The notes beneath the pieces were generated by a model. That model was not told the origin of the DNA, made no database searches, and worked only from the letters and a program-made list of their open reading frames with translations. Below, in pieces: positions 1-5,170 of a stretch of 10,535 nucleotides of DNA (position 1 is the stretch's first letter; every line of letters begins with the position of its first letter). Origin of the DNA: an uncultured Myxococcales bacterium. Its GTDB lineage: Bacteria > Myxococcota_A > UBA9042. The position numbers and the translations under genes were made by a program. The stretch covers positions 1-10,535 of the forward strand of contig CALGHC010000068.1 in the NCBI GenBank assembly GCA_937915965.1, given 5' to 3'.

Positions 1-1
1 C

Positions 2-1303
2 GCCGCCGGCCCGACCATCGGCGCCGGCCAACGTCCTGACCCGCTCCTGGAGCAGCGGCGCGCGATCGCGGAGGGCACGCGCGAACTCTTCAACGAGGCC
101 CTCGACGTCGCCGCGCGCGCCGCGGCCCGCCAGGACCCTGGCGCTGAAGCGGCGATGCGAAGCGCCGAGGTCGTCGTCGCCCACGCGATCGCCACAGAGC
201 AGGACGGCCTCGCTATGGAGCTGTCGGCGCGACTCAAGGATCCCAGCGCCGACCTGCGTGCCGCCCTTGGCGCCTCGGCCTCGGGCGAAGCGGTCTTCGA
301 CGCGGCAGCCGCTTCGGACCTCGCCGCCGGCAAGGCGTTTGGTCGAAGCTGGAGCCGGTGGACGCGCGAACGCGTTGCAGCTCGCATCCACGTCACCGCC
401 GGTCGCTTCGACCGATCGAGACCGTTGATGCGCGAGCTGCAGGACCAGGACGCGCGCCTTGTCGCGATTCTGACGACATTCTTCTTCTTCGTGCTCTTCG
501 GCGCCATGTACGGCACCGCTCTGCTCGCCGGCGGCGCGATCCGCACTTGGGCGGCCCGCGAACGGGGCGATCCGCCGCTCGGGTGGCTGCGCGCGCGCTA
601 CCCGGGCCTGCCACGCGACGCCGCCTACCACACCGACCCGATTGCGCCGCTGCTGGGCTTCTCGACCTGGATGCTGGGCTACACCGTCGCGGGTCTGCTC
701 GCCGGACTGACCGAGGGCGGTCGCTCCACTGCCGGCCTGTTGACCCTCTTTCAGAGTTTCGCCGGCACCCTGCTCGCCGCAGCGGTCATCGCAGCGTTTG
801 CCCGCTTTAGCCCGGCGATAGCGGCGCGGTTTGGCGACGGCACGGGTGTCTCGCCGTGGCGGGCGAGCACCGCCGCGCTGCGCAGCTACTGCGTGTTGCT
901 ACCGCCGATGTTCATTCTGATCACCCTCAACGCAGCCCTCGCCGGTAGCGGCGAAGCGCACCCGGTCGCCGAAGGCATGATGACCGAGCTCGACCCCCTG
1001 CAGTTCTGGAGCTTCGCCATCGCGGTGGTCATCGCGGCGCCCATCGGCGAGGAGCTGTTCTTCCGCGGTTTTCTCTACCGCATCGTTCGTCAGCACCACG
1101 GCATCCGCACCGCCTTGTTGGTCACGGCCGGCCTGTTCGCCTTGATGCACATGGCCCCCGACGCCATCCTCGCGTATGCCGCTCTGGGCATGGCCTTTGC
1201 CCTGATATACGAATGGGTTGGCTCGCTGTGGGCGCCGATCGTCTTGCACGCCCTGTGGAATGCAGCGATCTTCGCCGGCGTCGCTGGTCTGTCGATGTCG
1301 TAA
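2..1303 (+). CDS. CPBP-family (Abi/Rce1-like) intramembrane protease, 5'-truncated by window edge
   Basis: The frame is open from base 2 and holds 433 residues before the stop. An ATG at 155 lacks a convincing ribosome site, so the true start probably lies upstream of the window. Numbering from that ATG, a hydrophilic, Ala/Arg-rich helical N-terminal part (to about residue 100) precedes hydrophobic segments near 102-126, 160-185, 193-215, 241-262, 281-298, 316-335 and onward. The three CPBP motifs are present: EELFFR (E299, E300, R304), FALMH (H332) and HALWN (H365, N369). In this family they form the glutamate/histidine active site of a glutamic-type membrane endopeptidase. Roles in the family range from CAAX-like processing to bacteriocin immunity; some members are proposed myxosortases that process Cys-containing C-terminal sorting signals. 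The deiminase encoded at 5171 carries such a signal, which makes that role worth considering, but the sequence alone does not prove it. Fold assignment is confident; substrate is not. Confidence 0.88.
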   Translation, partial: AAGPTIGAGQRPDPLLEQRRAIAEGTRELFNEALDVAARAAARQDPGAEAAMRSAEVVVAHAIATEQDGLAMELSARLKDPSADLRAALGASASGEAVFDAAAASDLAAGKAFGRSWSRWTRERVAARIHVTAGRFDRSRPLMRELQDQDARLVAILTTFFFFVLFGAMYGTALLAGGAIRTWAARERGDPPLGWLRARYPGLPRDAAYHTDPIAPLLGFSTWMLGYTVAGLLAGLTEGGRSTAGLLTLFQSFAGTLLAAAVIAAFARFSPAIAARFGDGTGVSPWRASTAALRSYCVLLPPMFILITLNAALAGSGEAHPVAEGMMTELDPLQFWSFAIAVVIAAPIGEELFFRGFLYRIVRQHHGIRTALLVTAGLFALMHMAPDAILAYAALGMAFALIYEWVGSLWAPIVLHALWNAAIFAGVAGLSMS

Positions 1304-1345
1304 TCGCCGCCACCCCCAAGAGCCACGCGACCTGCCCCGCGCTAC

Positions 1346-1364
1346 GCGACTCGCCACGAGTCGC
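1346..1364. other. Perfect 8-bp inverted repeat (hairpin) between the protease and rhodanese genes
   Basis: GCGACTCG (1346-1353), loop CCA, CGAGTCGC (1357-1364) form a perfect 8-bp GC-rich stem 43 bases after the protease stop and 31 bases before the rhodanese start. No T-run follows, so a standard intrinsic terminator is not supported. It may stabilise mRNA ends or partly attenuate read-through. Confidence 0.5.
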
Positions 1365-1380
1365 CGACCCCGAACTACCA

Positions 1381-1386
1381 GGGAGA
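1381..1386 (+). promoter_or_regulatory. Ribosome binding site for the rhodanese gene
   Basis: GGGAGA lies 8 bases before the ATG at 1395. It favours this start over an in-frame ATG at 1218, which would overlap the protease gene by 86 bases and add a non-conserved Arg-rich leader. Confidence 0.6.
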
Positions 1387-1394
1387 GACCGACC

Positions 1395-1853
1395 ATGCCG
1401 CAATCGGAAGTGACGAGGCATCTCAGTGTCGATGAAGCCTGGCAGGAGATGAGCGGCCGAGGTGCCATCTACGTCGACGTACGCTCGCCTGGGGAGTTCG
1501 CTGGAGGCCACCCTCAGGGCGCGTACAACGTGCCGCTTTTTGTGATCGATCCGCGCTCGGGCCAGCTCGCGCCCAATGAAGACTTCGTCGCCATCTGCAC
1601 GGCGCTGATCGCGCAGCATCGGGCCCCGGCGAGCGACGCCTCGGTGATCTTGGGTTGCGCTGCCGGGGTGCGCTCTCGCCAGGCTGCCGAGCTGATCGTC
1701 GCGCACGGCGTCGGCGACCTGCTCGAATGCGTGGGCGGCTGGCACGGCGCCGCCGGCTTCCAAGGTTGGGCGATGAGCGACTTGCCGCGGGCGACCGTCG
1801 CTGAAGACGGCAGGAACTGGAAACGCCTGCGTGAAGACCTGCGCGCGCCCTGA
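1395..1853 (+). CDS. Single-domain rhodanese (sulfurtransferase-like)
   Basis: This encodes a 152-residue protein. The N-terminal rhodanese signature is clear: a DVRSPGEFAGGHPQGAYNVP stretch matches the family pattern DVRxxxEFxxGHxxGAxNIP. The active-site loop CAAGVRSR begins at Cys88, the residue that carries the persulfide in rhodaneses, and is followed by a C-terminal part of the GGWHGAAGFQGW type. Length fits one catalytic domain with a short C-terminal extension. There is no signal peptide or membrane segment, so it should act in the cytoplasm, moving sulfane sulfur from a donor such as thiosulfate or a persulfide to an acceptor thiol. The loop after the Cys resembles that of small thiosulfate sulfurtransferases rather than Cdc25-like phosphatases, which have a longer loop. 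It sits 91 bases after the protease gene and could be co-transcribed with it. No functional link to the lipoproteins downstream is evident. Confidence 0.9.
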   Translation: MPQSEVTRHLSVDEAWQEMSGRGAIYVDVRSPGEFAGGHPQGAYNVPLFVIDPRSGQLAPNEDFVAICTALIAQHRAPASDASVILGCAAGVRSRQAAELIVAHGVGDLLECVGGWHGAAGFQGWAMSDLPRATVAEDGRNWKRLREDLRAP

Positions 1854-2071
1854 AACGGCCTGAATCGGACTGGTACAAGAACGCCGAAGCGGCGAGGCGA
1901 CGAGGCCTCGGCGACGTGCTCAGCGGGTCCCAGGCCGATGGCAGCGGCGCACGGAGTCTGGTACCCTGCCGCGGCCCGCGGGCCTACCGCCCCCTGGTCT
2001 CGATGTTCGGGTGGCGTCCATCGCCAGGGTGTGCATCGCGAGATGATCGATCCGCCCGGGAGCCAATTGCC
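1854..2071. other. 218-base intergenic leader with two palindromes
   Basis: No gene is supported here. It contains a perfect 10-bp palindrome CGAGGCCTCG (1901-1910) and a perfect 12-bp palindrome GGCCCGCGGGCC (1973-1984). This is the longest gap in the window, so a promoter for the lipoprotein gene is likely here, but no convincing -35/-10 or sigma-54 pair can be picked out by eye. Confidence 0.5.
2058..2062 (+). promoter_or_regulatory. Ribosome binding site deciding the lipoprotein start at 2072
   Basis: GGGAG lies 9 bases before the ATG at 2072. That ATG gives a classic export signal at the very N-terminus, so the upstream open stretch from about 1916 is untranslated leader. Confidence 0.6.
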
Positions 2072-5000
2072 ATGACAAGCGCCAGGCGCATGGCGTACCT
2101 CGCGTACGCAACCGTTCTGCTGGTCCCGCTCGCTCCGCTGGGCTGCAGCGACGACCCCGGTGCCGGCACCAACGGCGGCAACGCCGGCGCGGCCGTCTAC
2201 GGCCTGCCTGCCGACGTGCTCGCCCAGATCCAAAGCATCGACACGGCACTTGACGCCAGCGAAGTGGTCGCGGGTACCGAGGTCGCGGTGAGCTGCACGG
2301 GCCAGCCGGGCAACGTGATCATCCCCAAGCCGACCTTCCAGGTGACCCCAACGACGGGCATCGTGCTGGGCGACAAGAGCTTCCGGCCCGATGCCAGTGG
2401 TCAGTTCGCGGTGGCGTGTACGCTGAACGCGGGCAAGATGATCGATCCAACTCCAGCGGTCCTCGTGGTCACCGCGGGGCCGATCAAGACGATTGAGACG
2501 GCGCTCAACCCCGGGCAGATCAGCGCCGGCGCCAAAAGCCAGGTGACCTGCACAGCCAAGGACGCGTTCGCCAACGAGGTGGCCGGCCAGGACTGGACCG
2601 TGACCGTGACCGACCCCGAGATCGCGGTCCTGGACGCGGCGCTTCAGCTCGAGGGGCACAAAGCCGGCAAGACGCTGATCACCTGTTCGCTCGCCGACGT
2701 CGCTGACGCCAAGTCGCCTGGGGCCGAGCTGACCGTGGTGGCTGGCAAGGCGACCGAGCTGGTCGCGCACGTCGAACCTGAGACGATCGACGCCGGGGCC
2801 AGCGCCAAGGTGTCCTGCACCCTTGAGGATGGCTTCGGCAACCAGGCCGAGGGCAGCCTCGCTGGCGTGACCCTCGATGTGCCCGACCACGTCAAGGTCA
2901 CCGGCCTGGCGGTGACGACCACGACGGCGGGCGAGTGGCCGATCGCCTGCGCCCTGGCCAACAGCGGGCTAAAGTCGATTCCTGCGACCCTCGAGGTCTT
3001 GCCCGGGGCGCCGCTGTCTTGGGTGCTCGTCGCCAAGCCCGACAACGACGTCTACGTCCCCGACGACACGATCAAGCTGTCAGGTCTGGGCGTCGACGAG
3101 TGGGGCAACGACGTGCCCGGCCTCGCCATCGCCCTGCCCGCCGCGGTGACGCCCGAGGGCGTGACCCCGAACGGCGGCGGCAAGAGCTACACCTTCGACG
3201 CAGACGGCATCTATACGTTTACCGCGACCCTCGAGGATCACGCGAGCCTCGGCGCACAGTCCCTCGACCTGAAGTGCGACTCGACCGGGCCGCTCGTCCT
3301 GATCTCCTCGCCCGAGCGGGCGGCGACGCTCGAAGGCAGCGCGACGATCCTGGTCAAGGGCATGGTCGTCGACGACCTGTCGGCGACCAAGTCGTACGAA
3401 CTCAACGGCCAGATGATCGAGCTGGGCGATGACGGCAGCTTCGAGCTGACCATGGAAGCCGGCCAGGGCATGAACACGCTGGTCTGGATCGCCACCGACG
3501 AGTGGGACAACGAGCACAACGGCGTGCAGTCGTTCTACTACTCGACCAAGTGGTACCCGATGGGCGTCACGCCCGTATCGCAGAGCTACGTCAACGACGG
3601 CATCGGCGTGTGGTTGTCCCAGGTGGTCATCGACTCGGGCAAGCACGATCACAGCAAGCCGAAGGATATCGCGACGGTCTTCGAGATCGTTCTGGGCAAG
3701 CTCGACTTCGCGGCGTTACTCGGCGCTGCGGCGATCCCGATCAAGCAGGGCACACCGCCTCTCGACTTCGACGGCTCGGCCTCGGTCGAGAACATCAAGA
3801 TGGGCAACAAGTCGTACAACGACGGCTACCCGGCGGTGTCGCTGACCGTGATCAACGGCGGCCTGCATATGATCGCCTTCATCCCTGATTTCTCCGCAGA
3901 CATGGTGCTCAAGGGCAAGATGGGCAGCGGTCTGATCCCGATCGAGCAGAAAGCATTCATCACGGCCGAGGCCATCGCCATCGAGCTCGACCTGCTGCTG
4001 AAGCTCAACGAGGCGACCGGGAAGATCACCGGCGACGCCAAGAACGTCACGGTCAAGCTGCAGAAGTTCGACGTCCAGCTCAGCGGTGTGCTCGGCTTCT
4101 TGACCAACTGGCTGCTCTCGGCTGGCACCGGCCTGATCACCCCCCTCCTCGAGGCCGGCATCGCCGCGGCGGTCGAAGGGCAGCTCGGCCCGCAGCTCGC
4201 CAGCGCGTTGGAGGGCTTCGCCCTCTCGCAGACCCTCGAACTCAATCCGTTCATCGGCAGCGGCCCCGCGGTCAAGCTGACGCTGTCGTCGGTCATCGGC
4301 CAGCTGAGCTTCAAGCCGACCGTCGCGCAGAACGGCGGCATCATCCTGGGGCTCGACGCGACCATGCAGCCCGAGAAGATGGCCATCGACCGGGTCGTGC
4401 TCGGCTCGATCGGCCGCGCGGCGTGCCTGCAGCCGGGCAAGTCCGACGTCTTCAACCCGGGCCTGAAGTTCCCTCTTGAGGCCGGGCTGGCGGATGACTT
4501 CGTCAACCAGCTGCTGTTCGCGCTGTGGGGCGGCGGCCTGCTGCAGATCGAGATCGGCGAGGAGTCGCTGGGCAGCGTCGACCTCAGCCAGTTCGGCGTG
4601 TCGAACTTGAGCGTGGTGACCGACTTCTGGCTGCCGCCGATGCTCACCAGCTGTGGGGCGGGCGGCAAGACCTGGCTGCAGGTGGGCGACCTGCGGATGA
4701 ACGCCAAGCTCAACCTGGGCGATACGCCGGTCGATATCGTGCTCTTCGCGAGCATGCAGGCGACGGCCAAGATCGCCGCCCAGGACAACCCCAAGACGGG
4801 CGCCAAGGAGATCGGCTTCGCGCTGGAGAGCATCGACTTCCTCGAGCTGGAGGTCGTGGCGATCAACGCAGAGGCGAAGGGCCTGCAGGATCTCTTCCTG
4901 ACGATGATCAAGACGATCATGCTGCCCAAACTCGTCGAGAGCCTCGGCAGCGGCCTGGGCGGCTTCGAGCTGCCGGCGATCGATCTCTCGAGCTTCGACC

Positions 5001-5092
5001 CCAGCATCCCCGAGGGCACCGAGTTGGCGCTCTCGATTCAGCAGATCGACAACCAAGACGGCTACACCTACCTCCGCGGCGAGGTGAAGTAG
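2072..5092 (+). CDS. Predicted lipoprotein: Ig-like repeat modules plus a BPI/TULIP-like lipid-binding half
   Basis: This encodes 1006 residues. The N-terminus (MTSARRMAYLAYATVLLV) is a charged start plus hydrophobic core ending at Cys25 in PLGC|SDD, a lipobox-like site with an unusual Pro at -3. A Gly/Ala/Asn linker follows. Modules then begin near residues 53, 138, 227, 315 and 403. The first three each carry a Cys pair (75/116, 160/205, 249/293) in VxCT...xxC settings typical of Ig-like beta sandwiches; the fifth (DSTGPLVLISSPE onward) resembles a glucodextranase-B/Big-type domain. From about 497 to the end, alternating amphipathic strands, a central amphipathic helix (about 688-715) and a phrase LADDFVNQLLFALWGGGLLQ resemble the two-lobed BPI/LBP lipid-binding pattern. 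The likely site is the outer membrane, with the modules presenting the C-terminal half. I recognise no enzyme motif. Lipoprotein and repeat calls are good; the TULIP-like call is inference from pattern. No C-terminal sorting signal is seen. Confidence 0.85.
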   Translation: MTSARRMAYLAYATVLLVPLAPLGCSDDPGAGTNGGNAGAAVYGLPADVLAQIQSIDTALDASEVVAGTEVAVSCTGQPGNVIIPKPTFQVTPTTGIVLGDKSFRPDASGQFAVACTLNAGKMIDPTPAVLVVTAGPIKTIETALNPGQISAGAKSQVTCTAKDAFANEVAGQDWTVTVTDPEIAVLDAALQLEGHKAGKTLITCSLADVADAKSPGAELTVVAGKATELVAHVEPETIDAGASAKVSCTLEDGFGNQAEGSLAGVTLDVPDHVKVTGLAVTTTTAGEWPIACALANSGLKSIPATLEVLPGAPLSWVLVAKPDNDVYVPDDTIKLSGLGVDEWGNDVPGLAIALPAAVTPEGVTPNGGGKSYTFDADGIYTFTATLEDHASLGAQSLDLKCDSTGPLVLISSPERAATLEGSATILVKGMVVDDLSATKSYELNGQMIELGDDGSFELTMEAGQGMNTLVWIATDEWDNEHNGVQSFYYSTKWYPMGVTPVSQSYVNDGIGVWLSQVVIDSGKHDHSKPKDIATVFEIVLGKLDFAALLGAAAIPIKQGTPPLDFDGSASVENIKMGNKSYNDGYPAVSLTVINGGLHMIAFIPDFSADMVLKGKMGSGLIPIEQKAFITAEAIAIELDLLLKLNEATGKITGDAKNVTVKLQKFDVQLSGVLGFLTNWLLSAGTGLITPLLEAGIAAAVEGQLGPQLASALEGFALSQTLELNPFIGSGPAVKLTLSSVIGQLSFKPTVAQNGGIILGLDATMQPEKMAIDRVVLGSIGRAACLQPGKSDVFNPGLKFPLEAGLADDFVNQLLFALWGGGLLQIEIGEESLGSVDLSQFGVSNLSVVTDFWLPPMLTSCGAGGKTWLQVGDLRMNAKLNLGDTPVDIVLFASMQATAKIAAQDNPKTGAKEIGFALESIDFLELEVVAINAEAKGLQDLFLTMIKTIMLPKLVESLGSGLGGFELPAIDLSSFDPSIPEGTELALSIQQIDNQDGYTYLRGEVK
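2228..3559 (+). repeat. Five Ig-like protein modules with a period of 85-94 residues
   Basis: Module starts fall at residues 53, 138, 227, 315 and 403 of the lipoprotein, giving lengths of 85, 89, 88, 88 and 94. Modules 1-3 share openings such as IxxIxTALxxxxxxAG and paired cysteines 41-45 residues apart. Module 4 keeps a single Cys (402) and module 5 none. They are divergent at DNA level, so this is an old protein repeat rather than a recent duplication. Confidence 0.7.
3560..5089 (+). other. C-terminal BPI/TULIP-like domain (residues about 497-1006)
   Basis: About 510 residues, close to the size of the two-lobed BPI/LBP/CETP fold. The region alternates hydrophobic strands with Gly turns, has an amphipathic helix ending in ALEGFALSQTLEL near its middle, and a later helix (LADDFVNQLLFALWGGG) followed by a strand, as in the BPI C-lobe. 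Cysteines near AACLQPG and LTSCGAGG may pair. Family assignment is by pattern only. Confidence 0.4.
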
Positions 5093-5122
5093 CTGCTCGC
5101 ACACCGAAAGACGAGGCTGGTG

Positions 5123-5146
5123 GTCCGGCGGTCTTCCGACCGGGAC
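5123..5146 (+). other. Bulged 9-bp hairpin upstream of the first deiminase
   Basis: GTCC (5123-5126) and CGGTC (5129-5133) pair with GACCG (5138-5142) and GGAC (5143-5146), leaving a GG bulge and a TTCC loop. The stem ends 14 bases before the Shine-Dalgarno sequence. No T-run follows. It could affect mRNA stability or translation of the downstream gene. Confidence 0.45.
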
Positions 5147-5160
5147 AGCGGCTGTGGACA

Positions 5161-5165
5161 AGGAG
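5161..5165 (+). promoter_or_regulatory. Strong ribosome binding site for the first deiminase
   Basis: AGGAG lies 5 bases before the ATG at 5171. It selects this start over an in-frame GTG at 5120, and only the 5171 start puts the export signal at the N-terminus. Confidence 0.75.
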
Positions 5166-5170
5166 AAGAC

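Noticed and set aside
1218..1394. Longer rhodanese starting at 1218.
   Set aside because: It would overlap the protease gene and add an Arg/Pro-rich leader unlike the family. The ATG at 1395 has a ribosome site.
1960..1972. Possible sigma-54 promoter (GG ... GC spacing) in the 1854-2071 leader.
   Set aside because: The spacing is 9 rather than 10 bases and the TT before the -12 GC is missing.
1916..2071. Upstream extension of the lipoprotein gene from about 1916.
   Set aside because: It would bury the signal peptide 52 residues inside the protein, and a good ribosome site precedes the ATG at 2072.
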